A DNA stretch of 64,000 bases from Flavobacterium antarcticum DSM 19726 (GTDB lineage Bacteria; Bacteroidota; Bacteroidia; Flavobacteriales; Flavobacteriaceae), in the NCBI RefSeq assembly GCF_000419685.1, contig NZ_ATTM01000003.1, positions 124,846 to 188,845 on the forward strand. The letters run 5' to 3'. How positions within the stretch are numbered: the first letter of the stretch is position 1; each line of letters begins with the position of its first letter. The notes beneath the pieces are model-generated. The model did no database searches and was not told the DNA's origin. It worked only from the letters and a program-made list of their open reading frames with translations. Both the position numbers and the translations under genes were made by a program. This document shows, piece after piece, positions 16,407-25,118 of the stretch.

Positions 16407-18502
16407 TCTTGTTTTTCGTCGGGTTTTAGGTATTTTTCTTCTACTTCCGTTTTTAATTTTCGTTCGGTTGGAAAGAAAAAACTCATGGGTTTATGCTTGA
16501 AATGGCTCCAAATTGCAGCGGACACAAATCTTAGTTCAAAAATAGAAATGGCACGTGAACGAAATGCTAGTCCAAGTGAAAGTCCAAAACTAACTGAAAA
16601 GTTGATAAATCCAATCACTCCAATTCCAAAAATTCCCCAAAAAAGCATCAGATTATTTACATGAAATTCAGAGCCGTAAATTGCTAAAGCTAAATTTCCA
16701 CTTGCAAACGAGATGTGCCGAATGTCCAAATTAAGTCCTAAAAAGAGACCCACTGAAGCCGTACTTCCCATAAAAACACCAAACCAAAAATTAGAAATAA
16801 ATCCAGCCCAGCGTTTTTCATACCAATCGGCAAAGCGTTTTGTGCGTCTTTTGCCAAATGTTTTTTTCAACAAAGGATGTTCTTGAATTCGATAATAAAC
16901 CTGATTGTGTTTGTCTCGGTTAGAAACGACACCATTAATAATCCCGCTTAAAAATAAAAACAATCCTGCAATTGCCGCATGAAACATTGCCAGTGAGTGA
17001 ACGGGACTGATATCTGTTAAGATATGTTCCCATTTTGCTGTAGCAATATTGTAGCCAAATATTTGATCAATGGACCACATTAAAAACAGTGAAATGGGAA
17101 ATGCCATTGCCACGTTTCCTACAAAAGCAATAAATTGTGAACGGAAAACACGGGCGAATAAAATAGCAAAAGCGCCGTATTTCTGACTACTATTTCCTTC
17201 CTTATTGTGTCCTTCTTCCAAGGCTCGAGCTAATGCAGCTGCAGTTAAGGCCGGCTGTTTTGTTGCCAAAGCAAATCCAAGAAGAAAAATCGTAATGAAA
17301 CCAATGGAATAGTTCATACTGTACAAAAATGCTTGTCCAAAATAACTTGTATCCACTTTGGAAAGCAATAATTTTACGATACATAAAATTCCTACAATCA
17401 AACCACCTCCAAGTGAATTTCGCAACATTCTGAAATATTCTCGGTGATTTTCAGTAATGTAATGCCCACCTGTTTTTGCCGTGTGTTGTGTAATTTCGTA
17501 GGAAAGCAACTGGGTACTTTCTGCGAAAAACTGCCGCACATTATTTTTATAACAATTGTAATCAATAAGTTGAATACTCATTTTTACTGCATTGTCGTCT
17601 ATGTCTTTTTCAGAATCAACAATCATCAAGGGAAACAATACTTTAAGCCTAACGAGTTGTTGCCGAATTCGAAGTAAATTTTGATTTACGCGAAGTGAAA
17701 TTCCATACTTTGAACTATTTTTAAAGGCTTTGTCCACATACTCTTCACATTGTTTGTGAAATATCAATAGCTGTTTGTAAGACAAGTCTTCGGATGTTAA
17801 ATAGTGAGGCGTTTCTGTCGTTATCCGTTCCTCTAACATCAATAATTCTTTCTCGAAAGCAGTGAATGGACTTTCAACACCTTCGTACTCTGGAACCATT
17901 TTTAAAACGTCCGTTTCCATCGCGCGACCACCCACTCTTTGCGTGATCAAAGTCATGGCATTCATCAATTCTGACAATGCAGTAAAGGGTTCAACCGTTT
18001 CGTAAATCGATCCAAATTCTAACATCTCGTGCAAAGTTTCCAACTGTTCAAAAGGGATTTTGCTGACCCATTGAATATCGCTGGCAAGATAAAACACTTG
18101 GTTCATTACAAATTCCAGTGTGTCTTTTTGCGGCTGATTTGGTAATACTTTCGCGAACAAGCGACGACGCACTTCAAATAAAAAATCGACATCTTGCAAA
18201 ATTCCCGCATCGGTAATCGTCAAGGTAAACTTTTTTTGATGTAGAATTTGCTTCAAGTAAACCGCTAATTCTTTGCGAAAATTTGGATTGTGGTCTAGAA
18301 ATGTTAGAAATTCCGTTAAGTCAATCTTATCAACCCTTTTGGGATGTTCCGGACGAAAAAATTGTACTAAATCAATTAGTAATTCTAAATCGTCGTCGTT
18401 AAACATCCAACCTTCTTTGTCGTTAAAATGTTGCGACATAAAGGTGGCTAAACTCCGTTTAACTTTAGATTTTTTAGATTTAAAAAACAACCGAATCCCC
18501 AT
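16403..18502 (-). CDS. Gcr-family membrane protein annotated as site-specific recombinase
   Basis: A 699-residue protein matching the SpecificRecomb/Gcr family, named after a gonococcal protein. The N-terminal half (about 1-340) is helical and soluble. The C-terminal half (about 360-670) contains six or seven hydrophobic segments, e.g. NSLGGGLIVGILCIVKLLL, AFLYSMNYSIGFITIFLLG and a final segment near 630-660. No tyrosine or serine recombinase catalytic motif is visible, so despite the family name recombinase activity is doubtful and a membrane function more likely. Its stop overlaps the dinB start by 3 bases, indicating a two-gene operon. The start at 18502 (MGIRLFFKSKKSKVK) is plausible; Met22 is an alternative. 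Confidence 0.8.
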   Translation of the reverse strand: MGIRLFFKSKKSKVKRSLATFMSQHFNDKEGWMFNDDDLELLIDLVQFFRPEHPKRVDKIDLTEFLTFLDHNPNFRKELAVYLKQILHQKKFTLTITDAGILQDVDFLFEVRRRLFAKVLPNQPQKDTLEFVMNQVFYLASDIQWVSKIPFEQLETLHEMLEFGSIYETVEPFTALSELMNAMTLITQRVGGRAMETDVLKMVPEYEGVESPFTAFEKELLMLEERITTETPHYLTSEDLSYKQLLIFHKQCEEYVDKAFKNSSKYGISLRVNQNLLRIRQQLVRLKVLFPLMIVDSEKDIDDNAVKMSIQLIDYNCYKNNVRQFFAESTQLLSYEITQHTAKTGGHYITENHREYFRMLRNSLGGGLIVGILCIVKLLLSKVDTSYFGQAFLYSMNYSIGFITIFLLGFALATKQPALTAAALARALEEGHNKEGNSSQKYGAFAILFARVFRSQFIAFVGNVAMAFPISLFLMWSIDQIFGYNIATAKWEHILTDISPVHSLAMFHAAIAGLFLFLSGIINGVVSNRDKHNQVYYRIQEHPLLKKTFGKRRTKRFADWYEKRWAGFISNFWFGVFMGSTASVGLFLGLNLDIRHISFASGNLALAIYGSEFHVNNLMLFWGIFGIGVIGFINFSVSFGLSLGLAFRSRAISIFELRFVSAAIWSHFKHKPMSFFFPTERKLKTEVEEKYLKPDEKQD

Positions 18503-18571
18503 GTTTTACCTTTACTAATTTGGGAATAAATGTACAAAGACAATTGATTAAATAAGTAACTTGCTGAAAAA

Positions 18572-18579
18572 TAATTTTG
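18572..18579 (+). promoter_or_regulatory. -7 box (TAATTTTG) close to the CYTH gene start
   Basis: TAATTTTG fits TAnnTTTG and ends 7 bases before ATG 18587, predicting a 5' leader of only 0-3 bases. No well-spaced TTG -33 element; the nearest TTG is 25 bases upstream. Confidence 0.5.
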
Positions 18580-18586
18580 TTAGAAA

Positions 18587-19066
18587 ATGCAGGAAATTGA
18601 ACGTAAATTTTTAGTCAAAAATGATCGCTTTAAAACTTTGGCTACAGCCAAAAAAGAAATTGCACAAGGTTACTTAAATACCAATCCTGAACGAACAGTT
18701 CGTGTTCGAATTTCGAATGAAAAAGCATTTTTAACCATCAAAGGAAAAGGAAACGAAAGTGGCATGACGCGTTTTGAGTGGGAAAAGGAAATTCCACTAG
18801 AAGAGGGAAAAGCACTTTTACTTTTGTGTGAAAAAGGTGTTATTGAAAAAACCCGTTTTGAAATTCCTGATGGCAAACATCTCTTCGAAGTCGATGAATT
18901 TTATGGCGAAAATGAAGGTTTAATTGTAGCTGAAATTGAACTTTCTGATGAAAATGAAGCTTTTGAAAAACCGGATTGGCTTGGAATAGAAGTTACAAAT
19001 GATGAACGATATTACAATGCCTATTTAAGTAAAAATCCTTTTTCAGAATGGAATGAGAAAGTTTAA
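18587..19066 (+). CDS. CYTH domain protein (triphosphate tunnel metalloenzyme)
   Basis: A 159-residue single-domain protein. It begins MQEIERKFLVK, giving the CYTH signature ExExK as Glu3, Glu5 and Lys7, which fixes the start codon. Further tunnel residues appear in TVRVRISNEKAFLTIKGKG and TRFEWEKEIP, and the acidic VDEFYGENEGLIVAEIEL near the end. Small bacterial members (NE1496-like) hydrolyse tripolyphosphate; adenylate cyclase or thiamine-triphosphatase activities are known in relatives, so the substrate is unsettled. Its stop codon overlaps tail to tail with the convergent gene (shared TTAA at 19063-19066). Confidence 0.9.
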   Translation: MQEIERKFLVKNDRFKTLATAKKEIAQGYLNTNPERTVRVRISNEKAFLTIKGKGNESGMTRFEWEKEIPLEEGKALLLLCEKGVIEKTRFEIPDGKHLFEVDEFYGENEGLIVAEIELSDENEAFEKPDWLGIEVTNDERYYNAYLSKNPFSEWNEKV

Positions 19067-19815
19067 TTTTTTAAATTAATTTCAACTTTATTTGAAACAA
19101 ATACGCCTTTTATGAAGTTGGGTAATTTCATTATTTTCTCGTAAACTTCTGGTTTTATATGACTCTCAAATTCTTCTTTAAGACAAACTAATGTAATTTC
19201 AAAAAAATGTTTGGCATTTTCATCTAGATAATATTCAATAGGCTCTTTGTAAAAATACCTGTTTTTATCCCAATAAAAAGTTGATGTACATTCGAGTTGT
19301 TCATTTGGTGCTAATACTTGAGGAATTGATTTTCGTTCTTTTTCAAGTTGGTAATATTTTTTAAATACAAATTCATGTATCGCATCCATCCCTTTTTGGC
19401 TGTAAAGCAATTCCAGTGAGTCATTTGGTGTTTTATAAAGTTCACTTAAATACCCAATTTCTTTTCTATCATAATCTTCTTGTGTCATAATAGAATCAGC
19501 GTCGGTAATTTTAAATTGACTAATTATCGTTCCTTTGGCGCTAAAAATTTGTCCCACTTCGATAAAAGTATCGTTCTCATAAATCTTATAATATGGACAT
19601 TGCGACATTGAGCCTCCTGTACTCGGACTTATCGATTTTGTATCTAGAAAAAAATGCAATGTATCCTTTGTGTTATTTATGACGTAGTATTTTAACTTAA
19701 ATTCTCTTTCATTTGGCAAAGAGTCTTTCGAAGTAATCGATTCAATTTTCAAAGTCAACGGTTGCCCAAAACAAATAGAACTCATCAATAGAAAAACAAC
19801 AGAAAATATTCGCAT
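19063..19815 (-). CDS. Hypothetical secreted protein
   Basis: A 250-residue protein I do not recognise. An N-terminal signal peptide (MRIFSVVFLLMSSICFGQ, cleavage about residue 18) indicates export. The opening region (LKYYVINNTKDTLHFFLDTKS) resembles an immunoglobulin-like beta-sandwich. Three cysteines remain in the mature part (SMSQCPYY, LECTS, TLVCLKE), so one disulfide is possible. No lipobox: the only Cys in the leader precedes FGQ and is not in a lipobox context. It overlaps the CYTH gene by 4 bases at the 3' ends. Codon use looks like that of its neighbours. Confidence 0.7.
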   Translation of the reverse strand: MRIFSVVFLLMSSICFGQPLTLKIESITSKDSLPNEREFKLKYYVINNTKDTLHFFLDTKSISPSTGGSMSQCPYYKIYENDTFIEVGQIFSAKGTIISQFKITDADSIMTQEDYDRKEIGYLSELYKTPNDSLELLYSQKGMDAIHEFVFKKYYQLEKERKSIPQVLAPNEQLECTSTFYWDKNRYFYKEPIEYYLDENAKHFFEITLVCLKEEFESHIKPEVYEKIMKLPNFIKGVFVSNKVEINLKN

Positions 19816-19900
19816 AAATTAAATTTAGATTTCCGAAATTACGAATTTTGAGCTTTGATTTTAACGTAAAACAGATATTAACGTAGGATTAACTTTGAAC

Positions 19901-19931
19901 AAAAAATCCCGCTTCGAATGAAACGGGATTT
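19901..19931 (-). terminator. Rho-independent terminator of sucA-odhB
   Basis: Arms AAATCCCG (19904-19911) and CGGGATTT (19924-19931). On the minus strand the hairpin ends in a run of six T. About 50 bases past the odhB stop. Confidence 0.8.
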
Positions 19932-19939
19932 GTATTTGG

Positions 19940-19965
19940 AATCTGAGATGAATTCAGATTGACAA
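19940..19965. repeat. Short intergenic hairpin repeat, copy 2
   Basis: Arms AATCTGA and TCAGATT (7 bp) around GATGAAT, then GACAA. Related to the copies at 13558 and 60259. Located between odhB and its terminator. Confidence 0.6.
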
Positions 19966-19982
19966 TATTGGGGTTTAGAATT

Positions 19983-21221
19983 TTATAACTCCAATGCTTT
20001 TTTAGCATCTCCATTCATCAATAACTCTAATGGATTTTCTAACGCTTCTTTAATAGCAACTAGGAAACCAACTGACTCACGACCGTCGATAATTCTGTGG
20101 TCATAAGAAAGTGCCACATACATCATTGGGTGAATTTCCACTCTACCGTCAACGGCAATTGGACGCTCAATAATGTTGTGCATTCCTAAAATTCCTGATT
20201 GAGGAGGATTGATAATTGGCGTAGACAACATACTTCCAAAAACACCACCATTTGTAATAGTAAATGTTCCACCAGTCATATCGTCAACTGTAATTTGTCC
20301 GTCACGCGCTCTGATTGCTAATCTTTTGATTTCCGCTTCAACACCACGGAACGTCAAGTTTTCAGCATTACGCACTACAGGAACCATCAAACCTTTAGGT
20401 CCTGAAACTGCAATTGAAATATCGCAGAAATCATAAGCAACTTTATAATCGCCGTCCATCATTGAGTTTACGTCTGGATACATTTGCAATGCTCTTATCA
20501 CTGCTTTTGTAAAGAAAGACATAAATCCTAATCCTACGCCACCATGTTTCGCTTTAAAAGCGTCTTTGTATTCGTTACGGATTTTGTTGATAGGCGTCAT
20601 GTTCACTTCATTAAATGTAGTCAACATTGCTGTTTCATTTTTAGCCGCTACTAAACGTTCTGCTACTTTACGACGCAACATAGAAAGTTTAGAACGCTCT
20701 GAACCACGGCTTCCGCCCGTTGGAGTTCCCATTGATGGCACTGATGCATTCACAGCGTCATCTTTAGTAATTCTTCCTGCTTTTCCTGTTCCTTGAACTG
20801 CAGAAGCTGCAATATTTTTTTCGTCTAAAATTTTACGAGCTGCTGGAGAAGGCGTTCCTGCAGCGTAAGTTGGAGCAGCCGCTTTTGGCTCTTCTTTCTT
20901 AACTTCTGCTTTTGGAGCTTCAACTTTAGGCTCTTCTTTTTTAACTTCCGCTGCTGGAGCTGGTGCAGAAGCACCTGGTTTAGCTGCTGAAGTATCAATC
21001 AAACAAACGACAGCGCCAACTGCTACTGCATCACCTTCTTCTGCTTTAAGCGTAATAATTCCGCTTGCTTCAGCTGGTAACTCTAAAGTTGCTTTATCAG
21101 AATCAACTTCAGCAATTGCTTGGTCTTTTTCTACATAATCGCCATCTTTTACTAACCAAGTTGCAATTTCAACTTCTGTGATTGATTCCCCTGGTGAAGG
21201 GACTTTCATTTCTAAAATCAT
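19983..21221 (-). CDS. odhB: Dihydrolipoyllysine succinyltransferase, E2 of 2-oxoglutarate dehydrogenase
   Basis: E2 core of the 2-oxoglutarate dehydrogenase complex; transfers the succinyl group to CoA in the TCA cycle. 412 residues. The lipoyl domain (1-78) has the modified Lys43 in [12 protein letters not shown] linker rich in Ala, Pro, Lys and Glu (about 80-120, with imperfect KKEEPK repeats) precedes the E1/E3-binding domain (about 120-155, [13 protein letters not shown]). The catalytic domain runs from about 185 to the end, with SYDHRIIDG giving His375 and Asp379. The gene follows sucA by 82 bases that contain a 17-bp inverted repeat. sucB is the synonymous symbol. Confidence 0.96.
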   Translation of the reverse strand: MILEMKVPSPGESITEVEIATWLVKDGDYVEKDQAIAEVDSDKATLELPAEASGIITLKAEEGDAVAVGAVVCLIDTSAAKPGASAPAPAAEVKKEEPKVEAPKAEVKKEEPKAAAPTYAAGTPSPAARKILDEKNIAASAVQGTGKAGRITKDDAVNASVPSMGTPTGGSRGSERSKLSMLRRKVAERLVAAKNETAMLTTFNEVNMTPINKIRNEYKDAFKAKHGGVGLGFMSFFTKAVIRALQMYPDVNSMMDGDYKVAYDFCDISIAVSGPKGLMVPVVRNAENLTFRGVEAEIKRLAIRARDGQITVDDMTGGTFTITNGGVFGSMLSTPIINPPQSGILGMHNIIERPIAVDGRVEIHPMMYVALSYDHRIIDGRESVGFLVAIKEALENPLELLMNGDAKKALEL

Positions 21222-21247
21222 TTTATATCTTGTTTAAGGTTTAAAAA

Positions 21248-21290
21248 GTTTAAAGTTTAAAGTTACTAATTAGAACTTTAAACTTTAAAC
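21248..21290. repeat. 17-bp perfect inverted repeat between sucA and odhB
   Basis: Arms GTTTAAAGTTTAAAGTT (21248-21264) and its exact complement (21274-21290) flank a 9-base spacer. Each arm is itself a GTTTAAA heptad tandem. It occupies most of the 82-base gap and could form an AU-rich hairpin in the polycistronic mRNA. Confidence 0.8.
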
Positions 21291-21303
21291 CTGAAACTAA
21301 TTT

Positions 21304-24096
21304 TTATTTGTATAAGTTCTTGTCAAAAACCATTGCAATGGCTTCTGCATGACGTTTTTTAGAACGTGCATAACTTCCTGCAGCTGGTGCACTATACGCT
21401 TTCAATGAAGCCAAACGCAATTTAACCAAGTCAAAATTCATCAACATAAAGCTATAAGCTCCCATGTTTTTTGGTTCTTCTTGTGCCCAAACGTAATCGT
21501 CAACATTTGGATAACTTGCAATCACTTCTTTTAATTGTTCTACTGGCAATGGAAATAATTGCTCTAGACGAACAAATGCAACATCTGTTCTTCCGTTTGC
21601 TTCTCTTTCTGCTACTAAATCGTAGTAGAATTTACCTGTACATAAAACCAACGATTTAATCGCTTTTTTGTCTGTAACTGATGGATCGTCTAACACTTCT
21701 TGGAACGTTCCGTTTGCAAATTCATCAACCGTAGAAACTACAGATGGATGACGCAATAAACTCTTAGGAGTAAATACAATTAAAGGTTTTCTAAACGTAG
21801 TTTTCATTTGTCTTCTCAACAAGTGAAAGTAGTTTGCTGGAGTGGTACAATCTGCAACAAACATGTTTTCAGTCGCACACATTTGTAAATAACGCTCCAT
21901 TCTTCCTGAAGAGTGTTCCGATCCTTGCCCTTCATAACCGTGTGGCAATAACATTACCAAACCGTTTTGATTGTTCCATTTGTCTTCTGCTGCAGAAATA
22001 TATTGGTCAATCATAATTTGAGCTCCATTACTGAAATCTCCAAATTGTGCTTCCCAGATTGTTAATGTTTTTGGACTTGCCAAAGCATAACCGTAATCAA
22101 AACCTACAACACCATATTCAGAAAGTAGCGAATTGTAGATATGGAATTTACCCATTTCGTTATCGGCAGTCGCATTTAACTGCTGTAATAAAATTACTTT
22201 TTCTTCAGATTCTTCCGCTTTAATAACGGCATGACGGTGCGAGAATGTTCCTCTTTCCACGTCTTGACCTGAAATACGAACGTCGTATCCTTCTGTCAGT
22301 AAACTTCCGTATGCTAATAATTCAGCCATAGCCCAATCCAATTTATCAGAACCGAAAAACATCTCTTTACGGTCGTTGATTAATTTCTGGATTTTGCTGA
22401 TGAACTTTTTATCTTCTGGTAATTTTGTTATTACGTTTGCAATGTCAGTAAGCGTTTCTTTCGAAAAAGTAGTATCAACTTTCTCTTTCATTTTCGCTAC
22501 ATCTGCAATTGCATAACCTTGCCACTCATTTTGCATAAATGGAGTAATAATCGTCAACTCTTTTTTACGAGAAGCTTCCAGATTTTCTTCTAAATTTGCT
22601 TTGTAAGCCTCTTCAATTCCTTTTACATAATCTGCTTGAATCACACCTTCCGCTAGCAATTGTGCTGCATAAATGTCTCTCGCATTTTGATGTTTTGCAA
22701 TTATTTTATATAATTTTGGCTGTGTAAAACGAGGCTCATCACCTTCGTTGTGACCATATTTTCTATATCCTAACAAGTCAATAAATACATCACGTCCAAA
22801 TTCCATGCGGAAGTCTAACGCAAACAACATTGCGTGAACAACTGCCTCAGCGTCATCTGCATTTACATGCAATACTGGCGACATCGTCACTTTTGCAATA
22901 TCAGTACAATACGTAGAAGAACGTGCGTCTAAATAATTCGTTGTAAATCCAACTTGGTTATTTACCACAATATGAATCGTTCCACCCGTTTTGTAACCGT
23001 CTAATTGAGCCATTTGTATGATCTCATATACAATTCCTTGTCCAGCAACGGCTGCATCTCCGTGAAGTGCAATTGGTAAAACTTTAGAATTGTCTTCTGG
23101 ATAATAACGGTCTTGTTTCGCACGCGTAATTCCTTCGATTACTGCTCCAACAGTCTCTAAGTGAGATGGATTTGGCGCCAAGTTGATGTTGATGCTTTTT
23201 CCAGTTTTTGTCTTACGATCAGCAGTAATTCCCAAGTGGTATTTTACGTCACCGTCAAACAATGCGTGATCATCATAATCTTTTCCGTCAAATTCAGAGA
23301 ATATATCTTGCGTGTTTTTCCCGAAAATGTTTGCTAAAACACTCAAACGACCACGGTGTGGCATTCCCATTACAAATTGCTCTACCCCTTTTTCAGCCGC
23401 AGCTTCAATCAAAGCATCTAATCCAGGGATTAAAGATTCACCACCTTCTAAAGAAAAACGTTTTTGACCTACATATTTTGTATGCAAAAAGTTTTCAAAA
23501 GAAACTGCTTCGTTTAGTTTTCCTAAAATGCTTTTCTTTTCTTCGTTGTTGAATTTTGGAAGATTGTCATTGTATCCAATTTTTGCTTGAATCCATTGAA
23601 TAATTTCCGGGTTTCGAACATACATATATTCAACACCAATATGTTGACAGTAAATGTTGTTCAAGTGCACTAAAATTTGTCTTAGTGAACAAGGCTGGAT
23701 TCGGATTGCTTTTGCAGCATCGAAAACAGTATCTAAATCTTTGTCTGAAAGACCAAAATTTGCTAATTCTAATGTAGGAGAATAGGTTCTTCTGTCGCGA
23801 ACTGGGTTTGTTTTTGTAAACAAGTGACCGCGATTTCTATAACCATCAATTAAATTTAAAACATTAAATTCTTTTTGAAGGTTATCTGAAACTAACGAAC
23901 AATCCTGTGGTTGAGCGGCAACAGCCGCGATTTGCACTCCAGGACTTTGATCGTTATAAGTTGTAGTACCAAAATCAAATCCTTGAAAGAAACTTCTCCA
24001 GCTTGGCTCTACGCTGTCAGGATTTTCTAAATATTGGTCGTATAATTCTCCGAAAAACTCTGTATGAGCTGCATTTAAAAATGAAAACCTATCCAT
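21304..24096 (-). CDS. sucA: 2-oxoglutarate dehydrogenase E1 component
   Basis: Thiamine-diphosphate enzyme that decarboxylates 2-oxoglutarate and succinylates the E2 lipoyl group; cytoplasmic TCA-cycle complex. 930 residues, the normal size. It begins with the E2-binding N-terminal segment (FLNAAHTEFFGELYDQYLENP) typical of SucA. ThDP and substrate-site segments include MGMPHRGRLSVLAN, LHGDAAVAGQGIVYE, NNQVGFTTN and GYRKYGHNEGDEP. The transketolase-like pyrimidine-binding region includes GQDVERGTFSHRHAV, and VMLLPHGYEGQGSEHSS follows. Upstream is a TACTTTTG promoter box; odhB follows. Confidence 0.97.
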   Translation of the reverse strand: MDRFSFLNAAHTEFFGELYDQYLENPDSVEPSWRSFFQGFDFGTTTYNDQSPGVQIAAVAAQPQDCSLVSDNLQKEFNVLNLIDGYRNRGHLFTKTNPVRDRRTYSPTLELANFGLSDKDLDTVFDAAKAIRIQPCSLRQILVHLNNIYCQHIGVEYMYVRNPEIIQWIQAKIGYNDNLPKFNNEEKKSILGKLNEAVSFENFLHTKYVGQKRFSLEGGESLIPGLDALIEAAAEKGVEQFVMGMPHRGRLSVLANIFGKNTQDIFSEFDGKDYDDHALFDGDVKYHLGITADRKTKTGKSININLAPNPSHLETVGAVIEGITRAKQDRYYPEDNSKVLPIALHGDAAVAGQGIVYEIIQMAQLDGYKTGGTIHIVVNNQVGFTTNYLDARSSTYCTDIAKVTMSPVLHVNADDAEAVVHAMLFALDFRMEFGRDVFIDLLGYRKYGHNEGDEPRFTQPKLYKIIAKHQNARDIYAAQLLAEGVIQADYVKGIEEAYKANLEENLEASRKKELTIITPFMQNEWQGYAIADVAKMKEKVDTTFSKETLTDIANVITKLPEDKKFISKIQKLINDRKEMFFGSDKLDWAMAELLAYGSLLTEGYDVRISGQDVERGTFSHRHAVIKAEESEEKVILLQQLNATADNEMGKFHIYNSLLSEYGVVGFDYGYALASPKTLTIWEAQFGDFSNGAQIMIDQYISAAEDKWNNQNGLVMLLPHGYEGQGSEHSSGRMERYLQMCATENMFVADCTTPANYFHLLRRQMKTTFRKPLIVFTPKSLLRHPSVVSTVDEFANGTFQEVLDDPSVTDKKAIKSLVLCTGKFYYDLVAEREANGRTDVAFVRLEQLFPLPVEQLKEVIASYPNVDDYVWAQEEPKNMGAYSFMLMNFDLVKLRLASLKAYSAPAAGSYARSKKRHAEAIAMVFDKNLYK

Positions 24097-24137
24097 AATA
24101 TTGATTGAATGTCCAACTTCTGTTAAAAATAATCCCG

Positions 24138-24145
24138 CAAAAGTA
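24138..24145 (-). promoter_or_regulatory. -7 box (TACTTTTG) for sucA
   Basis: Minus-strand TACTTTTG followed by CGGG, 41 bases before the sucA ATG. Fits TAnnTTTG; no clear TTG at the right spacing. Confidence 0.6.
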
Positions 24146-24210
24146 CAACATTTACTACAGTCTAATAAATATTTTATACATTTATGACTTAAACTTATCT
24201 TAAAACCAAT

Positions 24211-24729
24211 ATGAAATACTTTAAATCCGTAAAATCAACACTTTTACTTCTTTTTGTTGTAATTCTAAGCAGCCAAATTACTGTTGCACAACACAAACCT
24301 CCTTTTTCAGACAAAGTACACTTTGGAGGAACTTTGGGATTGAGTTTTGGTTCAAATTATACCAATATTGTTGTCGCACCAAGTGTTATTTATGATGTGA
24401 ATGATTATTTTTCAGTGGGTGGTGGAGTTCAAGGAAGTTACGTGAAATTCAAAAATAATTTTGAATCTTACATTTATGGAGCAAGTATCATTGGTCTTGT
24501 AAATCCCATTCAGGCAATCCAACTTTCAGCTGAATTAGAGCAATTGAGAGTTAACACCACTTACGACGGCACTGATTTCAAAGACAATTTCTGGAATACC
24601 GCTCTGTTTTTAGGTGCCGGTTATCGCACAAATAACATTACGGTTGGTGTCAGATATAATGTATTGTTTAAAGACAGCAACAACGTTTATAATGAAGCTT
24701 TTATGCCGTTTGTTAGAGTTTATTTTTAA
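24211..24729 (+). CDS. Small outer-membrane beta-barrel protein (unknown)
   Basis: A 172-residue protein with a signal peptide (cleavage about TVAQ, residue 27). The remainder is a run of alternating hydrophobic/polar strands: VHFGGTLGLSFGSNYTNIVVAP, YFSVGGGVQGSYVKF, NTALFLGAGYRTNNITVGVRYNVLF. It ends in MPFVRVYF, an aromatic C-terminus typical of outer-membrane barrels recognised by BamA. About eight strands fit the length. No function can be assigned. Divergent from sucA, with 114 bases between them. Confidence 0.75.
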   Translation: MKYFKSVKSTLLLLFVVILSSQITVAQHKPPFSDKVHFGGTLGLSFGSNYTNIVVAPSVIYDVNDYFSVGGGVQGSYVKFKNNFESYIYGASIIGLVNPIQAIQLSAELEQLRVNTTYDGTDFKDNFWNTALFLGAGYRTNNITVGVRYNVLFKDSNNVYNEAFMPFVRVYF

Positions 24730-24761
24730 GGAAAAAGCTCAAAATTCGCAGCTGATTTTCT

Positions 24762-25118
24762 TTAAAATTTATTCCGAAACCACACCTTCTGCCATTCTCT
24801 TTTCAAAATCAAAAAAGCCACTTGTCCTGATAATTCAGAAATATCAGAGCCGTCTAACTTTTTTATTTCACTTTCAGAAACGTCAACGATATAAAGCAAG
24901 TTCAAGTATTCGGCAAATTTATATTGAATTAATCTGTAGATTTTTTCATGTAAAATCACTTTCAAATTATCGGGCGAAGTGTTGTCAGGAATATCAATCG
25001 ATTCATTTGCCAAGGTAAAATCCTTGTTGAGTTGATCAATTAGTTTCTGGTATAAATTTTCTTTTTCGGCTTCCGCTAAAAGGTGTTCACTCGATATTGG
25101 TGCAATATAACTAGACAT
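24762..25118 (-). CDS. Conserved hypothetical small protein
   Basis: A 118-residue acidic helical protein, no signal peptide or membrane segment. I do not recognise a named domain, though the gene next to a polyprenyl synthase gives it a fixed context. Its start at 25118 overlaps the end of the polyprenyl synthase gene by 8 bases, strongly suggesting translational coupling. The C-terminal part (VAFLILKREWQKVWFRNKF) is basic and aromatic. It could be a regulatory or assembly partner of the synthase, which is only inference from position. Confidence 0.7.
   Translation of the reverse strand: MSSYIAPISSEHLLAEAEKENLYQKLIDQLNKDFTLANESIDIPDNTSPDNLKVILHEKIYRLIQYKFAEYLNLLYIVDVSESEIKKLDGSDISELSGQVAFLILKREWQKVWFRNKF

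Noticed and set aside
24614..25018. 134-codon plus-strand frame
   Set aside because: Overlaps the end of the beta-barrel gene in another frame and lies antisense to the 118-residue gene; the translation lacks protein-like features.
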